Assembly (NCBI GenBank): GCA_937901435.1
Contig: CALGTJ010000569.1
Coordinates: forward strand, 1 to 14,234
Length of the DNA stretch: 14,234 bases
Reading direction: 5' to 3'
Source of the DNA: an uncultured Rhodobacter sp.
GTDB taxonomy: Bacteria; Pseudomonadota; Alphaproteobacteria; Rhodobacterales; Rhodobacteraceae
Shown: positions 6,829-13,319 of the stretch, piece by piece
Layout of the letters: every line of letters starts with the position of its first letter
Numbering within the stretch: the first letter of the stretch is position 1
Notes under the pieces: model-generated
Database searches by the model: none
Told to the model about the DNA's origin: nothing
Seen by the model: the letters and a program-made list of their open reading frames with translations, nothing else
Program-made: the position numbers and the translations under genes

Positions 6829-7128
6829 CTTCGACTCTCCTGTCAATTTACGTTCCCGACAGCCCTATCATCGGCGTGAGAGCGACGAAAGACTACGATT
6901 CCAAAGGTTAAGTTTGCACACCCCAGAGACAATCCCGCATCCAACAGCGGATTAGGCCAAAACTGTGAACAGCCAGAGGCAAAAACGCCCATTTCCTTAG
7001 GAAACGTTGACGTCCCACCCGGCCAAACATAATTTGGGTGAGTGAGGGGTGTTTGCGACCAACGGGCAGGTTCATGGGGATGGATCTATCTGGCGGTTGT
7101 GTGACGAGTAATATGGGCTGCCAACCGT
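6829..7128. other. Divergent intergenic region between the SDR and Hint genes
   Basis: These 300 bases contain no convincing coding sequence. The part near 6992-7035 holds a 13-bp palindrome and a promoter-like element described separately. A TAATAT hexamer at 7109-7114 could be an alternative -10 that would give a nearly leaderless mRNA for the Hint gene, which also lacks a clear Shine-Dalgarno site. Nothing else stands out. Confidence 0.5.
6992..7033 (+). promoter_or_regulatory. Palindrome plus candidate promoter for the Hint gene
   Basis: TTTCCTTAGGAAA (6992-7004) is a perfect 13-bp palindrome. It abuts a -35-like TTGACG (7007-7012), which is followed after 15 bases by CATAAT (7028-7033). 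AACGTT and GACGTC palindromes overlap the -35. The layout resembles a regulator site next to a promoter. The spacing is shorter than the ideal 17 bases, so the promoter call is tentative. Confidence 0.35.
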
Positions 7129-8151
7129 ATGAGCATTCAAGGCTTCAATGATCGTGTCAGCACGCAGGGCCTTCGGGTCTATCGGGCCACGGATTTTTCG
7201 GTCAGTAACGGCGCAAATTTGGGCGATCCTATCGGGGATGCGACCGATTTGATGCTGGACGATGTGTATACTGTCGCGCCCGATGCGCGCCGCTGGCGGT
7301 TGTCCATGACTGCGGCCGACGGCTTGTCCCACCTCAACATCACCGATGGCTCGCAGCTTGGCACGGTCGGGGCCAATGTCCACCTTGATTGCTGCGCGAC
7401 CTTCATGGCGCCCGACGGCACCATCGTCGAGGCGCTGGTTCTGGTCGAGGTCGAGCGTGGCACAGAGTATATCGCCGCCGCCTATCTTTTGCCGCTGGGC
7501 GATCTGCGGTTCAAAACCGACTACGCCCTCGTGAATGTCGACACGAAAACCCAGCGCGCCCGCTTTGCCGGGCTGGCCTGCGTGTCATTCAGCCGGGGCA
7601 CCCGGATCACACTTGCGACGGGCGAGCAGCGCCGGATCGAGGACATGAAGGTCGGCGACCGGGTTCTGACCCGCGACAACGGCGTACAAGAGGTGCGCTG
7701 GCTGGGTCAGCAGACCGTGCGCGCCACGGGCGATCAGGCCCCGATCATCATCGCCAAGGGCGCGCTTAACAACGCCCGCGAATTGCGCCTGTCCCCGAAC
7801 CAGCGGATCTTTGTGTACCAGCGCGAGGACGTGCTGAAGGCCGGCCGCGCCGAGGTCGTCGTAAAGGCTGACCTGCTGGTGAATGGCGACACGATCCAGC
7901 GCGGCTCTGGCGGGTTCATCGACTATTTCCAGATCCTGTTCGACAACCACGAGTTCATTTTTGCCGAGGGCATCGCCACCGAAAGTCTGATCGTCGACAC
8001 CCGCACCGGCCCCGCCCTGCCCCGCGAAGTGCAGGAACGGCTTGGCATGGGGCATCACACGATCAACCGCCCCGATCCGTTCGAAATGACCGAGGCGATG
8101 ATGCATGGTTCCGTGGCCTCGGACATCCTGAACCGCGCGCGCCGCATCTGA
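7129..8151 (+). CDS. Hint-domain (Hedgehog/intein, Hint_2-type) protein with non-canonical active residues
   Basis: This 340-residue protein has an N-terminal domain of unknown type (about 1-148) and a Hint_2-type domain (about 150-295). The domain signature is recognisable: FSRGTRITLATGEQRRIEDMK, then VGDRVLTRDNGVQEVRWLG, SPNQRIFVYQ, ADLLVNGDTI and the final HEFIFAEGIATESLIVD. The position equivalent to the nucleophilic Cys is Ser153 (SFSRGT), although a Cys lies two residues before it (C151). The block-B His position is Gln225 (SPNQR). No signal peptide is visible. No strong ribosome site precedes the ATG; an in-frame GTG at 7154-7156 is an alternative start. Hint domains catalyse self-splicing or cleavage in inteins and Hedgehog, but the role of bacterial Hint_2 proteins is largely unknown. 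Confidence 0.87.
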   Translation: MSIQGFNDRVSTQGLRVYRATDFSVSNGANLGDPIGDATDLMLDDVYTVAPDARRWRLSMTAADGLSHLNITDGSQLGTVGANVHLDCCATFMAPDGTIVEALVLVEVERGTEYIAAAYLLPLGDLRFKTDYALVNVDTKTQRARFAGLACVSFSRGTRITLATGEQRRIEDMKVGDRVLTRDNGVQEVRWLGQQTVRATGDQAPIIIAKGALNNARELRLSPNQRIFVYQREDVLKAGRAEVVVKADLLVNGDTIQRGSGGFIDYFQILFDNHEFIFAEGIATESLIVDTRTGPALPREVQERLGMGHHTINRPDPFEMTEAMMHGSVASDILNRARRI

Positions 8152-8165
8152 CCGCAAAGCCAGGC

Positions 8166-8199
8166 CTCCAGGGGCGCGCAGTCTCCAGGGACGCCCAGT
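8166..8199. repeat. 17-bp tandem repeat between the convergent Hint genes
   Basis: Two adjacent 17-base units, both starting CTCCAGGG and ending AGT, match at 15 of 17 positions. The 8-mer GCGCGCAG occurs at 8174-8181 and again at 8204-8211. The repeats fill much of the 82-base gap between the two stop codons. No T-tailed hairpin is evident, so this is not clearly a terminator. Confidence 0.65.
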
Positions 8200-8233
8200 C
8201 ACCGCGCGCAGCTTTCGCCAGCGCACACAGCCT

Positions 8234-9157
8234 TTAGGCGGCGCACCACTCAATCCCCTCGTCCACAACGCCAATCCGCGCCTTGATCGCCTCGGGCAGC
8301 AGGCGCTGGGTGGTGATCCGGTGGCGCGTCATTTCAGGGATGATCCGCTCAGCGCCATAGAGGTCAAGGTATTCGGCGTAATTATCAAACGCCGCGCGTC
8401 CCGCCACGTCGATGAAGGTTTCAGACGCCGCGCCATTGGCAAGGATCACGTCGTGCTCCTCAGTCTCGACGTGATAGACGGTAAAGCGGTCGGGCAGGTC
8501 CGCCATCGGCACCCAGTCGATGCTGTCCCCGTTGATCAACGCCGAGGCATTCACCACATACCCATCCACAATCATCCCGTGATCGGCGGTCACCGTCAGG
8601 TCCGTGTGCGGCAGCCCGTTCCCCAGGGCACCGGCGCGGAGGCGGACGGGCTGCATGCGCAGTCCGGCAAAGCATTTCTGCGCGGTCTGGTGGCCCAGCC
8701 ATTTCACCGCTGTTGTCCCCCCGTCGGCGCGGCAGATCAGATCGCCGATGGCAAGTTCCTCGACCAGGGTGAACCCCGAGGGCGTGGCGATCTGTGTTCC
8801 GGCCGCAAAGCAGAAGTCGACCGTCAGCGGATCGGTATCAAGCGGGCCAAGAGAAGCGAAATTCGGATAGCTGACCGAGTCGAGCGAAATGCCGATCAAG
8901 CGGTCGAACCCGACGAGCCGAAAGACGGGGTAATCCGTGCCGCAAATATTTACGGTCCCCCGAAACGTCACGGACGCGGTGCTCCCGCCACTCGCCGTAA
9001 AGTCAGCAGTCAGGCTTTCGGTCGTGTCAAATGCGTTGTCGGCGCCATTGCCATCGGTAAACTTTCCTTCGAGAAACGCGCCTGTGCTATTGTGTGCGCC
9101 ACTCGTCGCATCAAATAACGTAGTGGGCGTACCGATCGCAATCTGAAGCTCTGCCAT
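8234..9157 (-). CDS. Hint-domain (Hedgehog/intein, Hint_2-type) protein, canonical residues
   Basis: This 307-residue protein has an N-terminal, probably beta-rich domain (1-110, rich in T, S, G and D) and a Hint domain (about 115-255). The key residues are present: Cys116 in FCFAAGTQIATPSG, His193 in TADHGM (block B), and His235 in the HDVILANGAASETFID end block. A C-terminal extension (255-307) includes MTRHRITTQRLLPEAIKARIG. Domain residues suggest an autoprocessing fold, possibly with the N-terminal part as cargo. No signal peptide is obvious. AAGGA lies seven bases before the ATG. It is convergent with the other Hint gene, with 82 bases between the stop codons. The pair shares the domain but little sequence elsewhere, so they are distant paralogues, not a recent duplication. 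Confidence 0.88.
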   Translation of the reverse strand: MAELQIAIGTPTTLFDATSGAHNSTGAFLEGKFTDGNGADNAFDTTESLTADFTASGGSTASVTFRGTVNICGTDYPVFRLVGFDRLIGISLDSVSYPNFASLGPLDTDPLTVDFCFAAGTQIATPSGFTLVEELAIGDLICRADGGTTAVKWLGHQTAQKCFAGLRMQPVRLRAGALGNGLPHTDLTVTADHGMIVDGYVVNASALINGDSIDWVPMADLPDRFTVYHVETEEHDVILANGAASETFIDVAGRAAFDNYAEYLDLYGAERIIPEMTRHRITTQRLLPEAIKARIGVVDEGIEWCAA

Positions 9158-9244
9158 TCAATATCCTTGCAAAAATTGACCATTTTTCGCACCGAGCCCT
9201 GAACAGCCCAATGTGCACACAGAACTATGCCTCAAAGGAGCACT

Positions 9245-9352
9245 ATGGAAAACCTACACGACAAACATGACACTTGCCCGGAAATCTATTATAGCGAACA
9301 CTCTCAAGCCACCCCCGATCTCTATTCCAGCCGATTTCAGATCTGTCAATAG
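9245..9352 (+). CDS. Candidate 35-residue small protein
   Basis: An ATG (9245-9247) follows a near-ideal ribosome site, AAAGGAG, by four bases and opens a 35-codon frame ending in TAG (9350-9352). The product would start MENLHDKHDTCPEIYYSEHS, is hydrophilic, has two Cys, and shows no membrane segment or motif I know. It lies between divergent genes and is on the same strand as prfC, 131 bases ahead of it. No clear promoter precedes it. The Shine-Dalgarno match is the only positive evidence, so it could be chance or a leader peptide. Confidence 0.28.
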   Translation: MENLHDKHDTCPEIYYSEHSQATPDLYSSRFQICQ

Positions 9353-9401
9353 ATCAAGCCTTATATGCTCAGCCCTGTGTCGGACCCTCGCCAAGGATCA
9401 G

Positions 9402-9407
9402 TATAAT
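9402..9407 (+). promoter_or_regulatory. Candidate -10 element for prfC
   Basis: TATAAT matches the sigma-70 -10 consensus exactly, about 77 bases before the prfC start. The sequence 17 bases upstream (GTCGGA) is a poor -35. It would give a leader of about 70 bases. Confidence 0.35.
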
Positions 9408-9483
9408 TTGGGCGTTGACATGTGTGGGCCGACCAAGCTCAGAACCAATTGCCCTTCCTTCTGCCCTGCCCTATATCGCGAGC

Positions 9484-11091
9484 ATGTTAGACGCCCCAAC
9501 AAATCGCCCCAACCTGCCTGCCGAGATTGCCCGGCGGCGCACCTTTGCCATCATCAGTCACCCGGATGCGGGCAAGACGACGCTGACCGAGAAATTCCTG
9601 CTCTATGGTGGTGCGATCCAGATGGCGGGGCAAGTGCGCGCCAAGGGCGAGGCGCGGCGCACAAGGTCAGACTTTATGCAGATGGAAAAGGACCGCGGGA
9701 TTTCCGTGTCCGCCTCTGCCATGTCGTTTGATTTCAAGAAATACCGCTTCAATCTGGTGGACACGCCCGGTCACTCTGATTTTTCCGAGGACACCTATCG
9801 CACCCTGACCGCCGTCGATGCCGCCGTTATGGTGATTGACGGCGCGAAAGGCGTGGAAAGCCAGACGCAAAAGCTGTTCGAGGTTTGCCGGATGCGCGAT
9901 CTGCCGATCCTGACCTTCTGTAACAAGATGGACCGGGAAAGCCGCGATACGTTCACGATCATCGACGAGATTCAGGAAAATCTTGCGATTGACGTGACAC
10001 CTGCGTCTTGGCCCATCGGCGTCGGGCGCGAATTCATCGGCTGTTATGATGTGCTGAACGACCGTCTGGAACTGATGGACCGGGCGGACCGCAATAAGGT
10101 GGCCGAAAGCATCTCTATCGAGGGGCTGGACGATCCGCGTTTGGCAGATCACGTGCCTGCCAATCTGCTGGCACAGTTGCGCGAAGAGCTGGAGATGGCA
10201 AAGGAATTGCTGCCGCCCTTTGACTCCAAGGCGTTTCTGGAGGGCACGCTGACGCCGATCTGGTTCGGTTCTGCGATAAACTCTTTTGGCGTCAAAGAGT
10301 TGATGGACGGCATTGGCACCTATGGCCCCGTGCCCCAGCCGCAAAACGCCGAGCCGCGCCAGATCAGCCCCGAAGAGACCAAAGTGGCGGGCTTTGTGTT
10401 CAAGGTGCAGGCGAATATGGACCCCAAGCACCGCGACCGCGTCGCCTTTGTGCGCCTTGCGTCGGGGCATTTCCTGCGCGGGATGAAGCTGACCCATGTG
10501 CGGTCCAAAAAGCCGATGGCGATCACCAATCCGGTGATGTTTCTGGCGTCCGACCGCGAGTTGGCCGAAGAGGCCTGGGCGGGCGACATCATCGGCATTC
10601 CGAACCACGGCCAGTTGCGCATTGGCGACACGCTGACCGAGGGCGAAATGGTACGTGTCACCGGCATCCCGTCTTTTGCGCCGGAACTTTTGAAAAGCGT
10701 GCGCGCGATGGATCCGCTGAAATCCAAGCATCTGGAAAAGGCGCTGATGCAATTTGCCGAAGAAGGCGCCGCCAAGGTTTTCAAGCCCTCCATCGGGTCG
10801 GGCTATGTGGTCGGCGTGGTTGGTGCCCTGCAATTCGAGGTGCTCGCCAGCCGGATCGAGTTGGAATACGGCCTGCCGGTGCGGTTTGAGGCCTCGCAAT
10901 TCACCTCTGCTCGCTGGGTCGCCGGGCCAAAGGCGGATGTGGACAAGTTCACCCAAGCCAACAAACAGCATATCGCAACCGACCATGATGGCGATGCGGT
11001 TTATATGACCCGCCTGCAATGGGACATCGACCGAATCCAGCGCGACTATCCCGCGCTAAAGCTGACAGCGACCAAGGAAATGATGGTGTAG
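9484..11091 (+). CDS. prfC: Peptide chain release factor 3 (RF3)
   Basis: RF3 is the translational GTPase that recycles RF1/RF2 from the ribosome after termination. The 535-residue length fits the family (529 in E. coli). GTPase motifs are intact: G1 SHPDAGKTT (25-33), the RGIS switch-I segment (71-74), G3 DTPGHSDF (93-100) and G4 NKMD (147-150). The RF3-specific domains II-III follow, including FKVQANMDPKHRDRVAFVR and GALQFEVLASRIELEYG. The start is the ATG at 9484, because the domain aligns from there and the length fits. The in-frame TTG at 9415 is less likely. The ribosome site is weak. It stands alone, with no co-oriented neighbour at close range. Confidence 0.97.
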   Translation: MLDAPTNRPNLPAEIARRRTFAIISHPDAGKTTLTEKFLLYGGAIQMAGQVRAKGEARRTRSDFMQMEKDRGISVSASAMSFDFKKYRFNLVDTPGHSDFSEDTYRTLTAVDAAVMVIDGAKGVESQTQKLFEVCRMRDLPILTFCNKMDRESRDTFTIIDEIQENLAIDVTPASWPIGVGREFIGCYDVLNDRLELMDRADRNKVAESISIEGLDDPRLADHVPANLLAQLREELEMAKELLPPFDSKAFLEGTLTPIWFGSAINSFGVKELMDGIGTYGPVPQPQNAEPRQISPEETKVAGFVFKVQANMDPKHRDRVAFVRLASGHFLRGMKLTHVRSKKPMAITNPVMFLASDRELAEEAWAGDIIGIPNHGQLRIGDTLTEGEMVRVTGIPSFAPELLKSVRAMDPLKSKHLEKALMQFAEEGAAKVFKPSIGSGYVVGVVGALQFEVLASRIELEYGLPVRFEASQFTSARWVAGPKADVDKFTQANKQHIATDHDGDAVYMTRLQWDIDRIQRDYPALKLTATKEMMV

Positions 11092-11118
11092 CTGCGCGGC
11101 GGTGCCAGAGCTTCGACA

Positions 11119-11136
11119 CGCGATTCCCGTATCGCG
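11119..11136 (+). terminator. Possible stem-loop downstream of prfC
   Basis: CGCGAT (11119-11124) and ATCGCG (11131-11136) form a perfect 6-bp stem with a six-base loop, 28 bases past the prfC stop. No T-run follows, so intrinsic termination is doubtful. Confidence 0.3.
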
Positions 11137-11180
11137 GACACACCACCTGCCCGGCCTGCGCAGTAATGTGCGGGCGCTGA

Positions 11181-11211
11181 CATAAGAAGAAAGACGCTGG
11201 AAAGCGGCGTC
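11181..11211 (-). terminator. Intrinsic terminator overlapping the stop of the small membrane-protein gene
   Basis: On the minus strand GACGCCG (11211-11205) pairs with CAGCGTC (11199-11193) through a five-base loop; the stem is 7 bp with one G-T pair. It is followed at once by the T-rich tail TTTCTTCTTATG. The stem starts inside the TGA stop codon of the 45-residue ORF. This supports real transcription of that ORF. Confidence 0.6.
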
Positions 11212-11347
11212 AAAGATCGCCAGAGCGGCGCGTTTCCAGATCGTGTTGACGACCCGGACGACGAACCCAGAAAATAAACAAAAGATAGACCATGCCAAGA
11301 ACCGCCATAGTGGCCGCACCGGGGATCAGATAGGGGGATATATTCAT
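11210..11347 (-). CDS. 45-residue single-span membrane protein
   Basis: The frame runs from the ATG at 11345-11347 to the TGA at 11210-11212. The product begins MNISPYLIPGAATMAVLGMV, continues as a hydrophobic helix to about residue 28 (YLLFIFWV), then turns strongly basic and polar (RRPGRQHDLETRRSGDL). This is a classic small membrane protein with an N-out/C-in topology by the positive-inside rule. AGAGG lies five bases before the ATG, a TATAAA -10-like box lies about 27 bases upstream, and a T-tailed hairpin sits at the stop. Its shape recalls small respiratory or cytochrome-assembly subunits (CcmD, CcoQ), but I see no diagnostic residues and the context (prfC and rhlE) does not point there. 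Function is unknown. An overlapping 87-codon frame (11056-11319) is rejected. Confidence 0.6.
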   Translation of the reverse strand: MNISPYLIPGAATMAVLGMVYLLFIFWVRRPGRQHDLETRRSGDL

Positions 11348-11384
11348 TGTGGCCTCTTCAATTTGGGTGAGCCTTTATAAACCC

Positions 11385-11401
11385 TCCACGTAGGCCGTGG
11401 A
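11385..11401. promoter_or_regulatory. 17-bp inverted repeat, possible operator
   Basis: TCCACG (11385-11390) and CGTGGA (11396-11401) are perfect 6-bp arms with a five-base centre (TAGGC). The site lies in the -35 region of the candidate promoter of the 45-residue protein (TATAAA at 11379-11374, minus). Operator function is inferred. Confidence 0.4.
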
Positions 11402-11417
11402 TAAGTCGAGACTTTGG

Positions 11418-11438
11418 ACAAAATGCGGCATATTTTGT
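11418..11438. promoter_or_regulatory. AT-rich inverted repeat, possible binding site
   Basis: ACAAAAT (11418-11424) and ATTTTGT (11432-11438) are perfect 7-bp arms around a seven-base centre. Length and symmetry suit a dimeric regulator. An 8-bp palindrome TTTCGAAA (11452-11459) lies nearby. Confidence 0.35.
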
Positions 11439-11627
11439 TCTCGAGCAGTTTTTTCGAAAGTTTTTGCCAGTTCTTAACCCTGGACGCTTCTTTTGCAGAC
11501 TATATAAGGATGACCGCGCCCAGCCAGATAGACACACCCCATCGACAGGCCACATTGCCCACGGCACCGCAACAATCCCATGCCAAAACCTGAACAAAGC
11601 GCAAAACAACACCCAATCGCGCGAAAC

Positions 11628-11656
11628 TTGACCATCCTGCAAAAATAGCATAGATA
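11628..11656 (+). promoter_or_regulatory. Candidate promoter of the DEAD-box helicase
   Basis: TTGACC (11628-11633) is followed after 17 bases by TAGATA (11651-11656). The -35 is good (5 of 6) and the -10 is poor. Transcription would start about 80 bases before the helicase ATG. A second TTGACA lies at 11667-11672 but has no partner -10. Confidence 0.35.
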
Positions 11657-11743
11657 TTCGTCACTGTTGACAGTCGGGCAATATGGTCCGCCGGGCCGCG
11701 TGGAGATGCGGCTAAACTCAAGCCGCCGCTTCGAAAGGCACCT

Positions 11744-13264
11744 ATGACGACATTTTCCGACTTGGGGCTCTCCCCCAAAGTTCTAAAGGCCGTAGCAGAC
11801 ACTGGCTACGAAATTCCGACCCCCATTCAGGCGGGTGCGATCCCTCATGCGCTTGCAGGCCGTGACGTCTTGGGCATCGCGCAGACGGGCACAGGCAAGA
11901 CCGCGTCCTTCACCCTGCCGATGATCACGATGCTGGGCCGAGGCCGGGCGCGTGCGCGGATGCCACGCTCTTTGGTGCTCTGCCCGACGCGCGAGTTGGC
12001 CGCACAGGTTGCGGAAAACTTTGACACCTATTCCAAGCATGTAAAGTTGACCAAGGCGCTGCTGATCGGGGGCGTGTCCTTTAAAGAGCAGGACATGTTG
12101 ATCGACAAAGGCGTCGACGTTCTGATTGCCACCCCCGGCCGTCTGCTGGACCATTTCGAACGCGGCAAGCTGTTGCTGACGGGGATCGAGATCATGGTGG
12201 TGGACGAGGCTGACCGGATGCTCGACATGGGGTTTATCCCCGATATCGAACGCATCTTTTCCCTGACGCCCTTCACCCGCCAGACCCTGTTCTTTTCGGC
12301 CACCATGGCCCCCGAGATCGAGCGGATCACAAACACTTTCCTGTCCAACCCCGCCAAGATCGAGGTTGCGCGCCAAGCCACAGCCTCCGAGACGATCTCG
12401 CAGGAAGTGGTCATGTTCAAACCCTCGCGCCGTGACCGCGCCGGTTCGGAAAAACGCGCCTTGCTGCGTGCCTTGATCACCCGCGAGGGTGACGCCTGCA
12501 CCAACGCGATCATCTTTTGCAACCGCAAGGTTGACGTGGATATCGTATCCAAGTCTTTGAAAAAGCACGGACTTGACGCCGAACCAATCCACGGCGATCT
12601 GGAACAATCGCGCCGCACCGCGACACTGGACGGTTTCCGTGAAGGCAAATTGCGCTTTTTGGTGGCCTCTGACGTGGCCGCGCGCGGTCTGGACGTGCCG
12701 GCCGTCAGCCATGTGTTCAACTTCGACGTCCCCGGCCATGCCGAGGATTATGTGCACCGCATTGGTCGCACGGGGCGCGCAGGGCGGGACGGCAAGGCCG
12801 TCATGATCTGCGAAACCCGCGACGAAAAGAACCTTTTGGCCGTTGAAAAGCTTTTGCAAAAAGACGTGACGCGCGCCGAAAATCCTCTGGGGACCATCCC
12901 GACAGAGACCACGGACACCGTCGAAGAGACCAGCGAAAAACCCAAAAGCCGCCGTACCCGGTCACGCAAACCCCGCGGCCAAAGCGACGCAACCGAAGTG
13001 AAGGCGGCCGTGCCCACAACTTCGGCTCCTGCCACCACGAAACCTGCAGAGACAGCGCCAGAACCGCAGGCCGACGTGGTTGCGCAACAAGCCCCCGAAA
13101 AAGTGGCAACCGAAAAGCCGCGTCAAGAGCGACCAGAGCGGCAGGACCGTTACAAAGGCAACAATCGCCGCGATGGTGGCGGGCGCGATAGTAACGTCGT
13201 GGGGATGGGCGATCATCTGCCCGAATTCATCGCCATGAGTTTTGAAGAACGCCGCACCGGGTAA
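11744..13264 (+). CDS. rhlE: DEAD-box ATP-dependent RNA helicase, RhlE type
   Basis: This 506-residue RNA helicase would remodel structured RNA in ribosome assembly or RNA decay. All core motifs are present: the Q motif region (GYEIPTPIQ, 21-29), motif I AQTGTGKT (46-53), Ia PTRELA (81-86), TPGR (130-133), DEAD (154-157), SAT (185-187), motif IV IIFCNRK (256-262), motif V VASDVAARGLDV (307-318) and motif VI HRIGRTGR (338-345). After about residue 380 a 125-residue low-complexity tail follows, first rich in T, E, K, P and A, then basic (KPRQERPERQDRYKGNNRRD), probably an RNA-binding extension. It ends in MGDHLPEFIAMSFEERR. AAAGG precedes the ATG by a few bases. The subfamily label RhlE is from overall resemblance; the DEAD-box assignment is certain. 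Confidence 0.93.
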   Translation: MTTFSDLGLSPKVLKAVADTGYEIPTPIQAGAIPHALAGRDVLGIAQTGTGKTASFTLPMITMLGRGRARARMPRSLVLCPTRELAAQVAENFDTYSKHVKLTKALLIGGVSFKEQDMLIDKGVDVLIATPGRLLDHFERGKLLLTGIEIMVVDEADRMLDMGFIPDIERIFSLTPFTRQTLFFSATMAPEIERITNTFLSNPAKIEVARQATASETISQEVVMFKPSRRDRAGSEKRALLRALITREGDACTNAIIFCNRKVDVDIVSKSLKKHGLDAEPIHGDLEQSRRTATLDGFREGKLRFLVASDVAARGLDVPAVSHVFNFDVPGHAEDYVHRIGRTGRAGRDGKAVMICETRDEKNLLAVEKLLQKDVTRAENPLGTIPTETTDTVEETSEKPKSRRTRSRKPRGQSDATEVKAAVPTTSAPATTKPAETAPEPQADVVAQQAPEKVATEKPRQERPERQDRYKGNNRRDGGGRDSNVVGMGDHLPEFIAMSFEERRTG

Positions 13265-13286
13265 GCCTCGCGCCGTTTACACAATC

Positions 13287-13319
13287 AAGCCCAAGCGCCG
13301 TTGATGGTGTCTTGGGCTT
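13287..13319. terminator. Bidirectional stem-loop between convergent rhlE and the VanZ-like gene
   Basis: AAGCCCAAG (13287-13295) and CTTGGGCTT (13311-13319) form a perfect 9-bp stem; the loop can pair further (CGCC with GGTG, one wobble). It sits between two convergent stop codons and overlaps the TAA of the VanZ-like gene. T-tails are poor on both sides, but position and stem strength fit a shared terminator. Confidence 0.65.

Larger units (their letters stand above)
9158..9483. other. Intergenic region upstream of prfC
   Basis: These 326 bases separate the divergent Hint gene and prfC. Supportable content is a candidate 35-codon ORF (9245-9352) and a consensus TATAAT at 9402-9407, described separately. 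A TATAAT on the minus strand (9293-9288) could serve the Hint gene, but no matching -35 is visible. Base composition is less GC-rich than in the neighbouring genes. Confidence 0.5.
11348..11743. other. Long divergent spacer upstream of the DEAD-box helicase
   Basis: These 396 bases hold no convincing gene. The left part (11374-11470) is AT-rich and has several inverted repeats, described separately, plus TATAAA for the small minus-strand gene. The middle (11507-11627) is C- and A-rich and featureless by eye. The right part has a promoter-like pair for the helicase. A long leader would be in keeping with cold-inducible RNA helicases in other bacteria, but this is not shown here. Confidence 0.5.

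Noticed and set aside
5947..6879. Plus-strand open frame (310 codons) opposite the SDR gene
   Set aside because: It is Arg/His/Gln-rich antisense translation, while the SDR on the other strand has clear motifs and a ribosome site.
9213..9731. 172-codon plus-strand frame overlapping the prfC start
   Set aside because: It runs out of frame through conserved RF3 coding sequence, and the second half is an obvious frame-shifted shadow.
9667..11019. Long minus-strand open frame (450 codons) opposite prfC
   Set aside because: It is the antisense shadow of a certain RF3 gene in GC-rich DNA. The translation is rich in H, R, G and Q with no domain.
11056..11319. 87-codon minus-strand frame overlapping the prfC end
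   Set aside because: It shares DNA with the 45-residue ORF in another frame, lacks a good ribosome site, overlaps prfC, and is Cys/Arg-rich without a coherent pattern. The shorter frame has better signals.
11398..11406. DnaA-box-like sequence (TTATCCACG on the minus strand)
   Set aside because: It is a single 8/9 match with no cluster of boxes, no dnaA/dnaN/parAB context and no sign of an origin.
11510..11593. 27-codon frame starting ATGACCGCG after AAGG
   Set aside because: The Shine-Dalgarno-like AAGG is directly joined to the ATG, too close to work, and the peptide has no feature of interest.
11783..12859. Minus-strand open frame (358 codons) opposite the DEAD-box helicase
   Set aside because: It is antisense to all helicase motifs, with low-information composition and no ribosome site of note.
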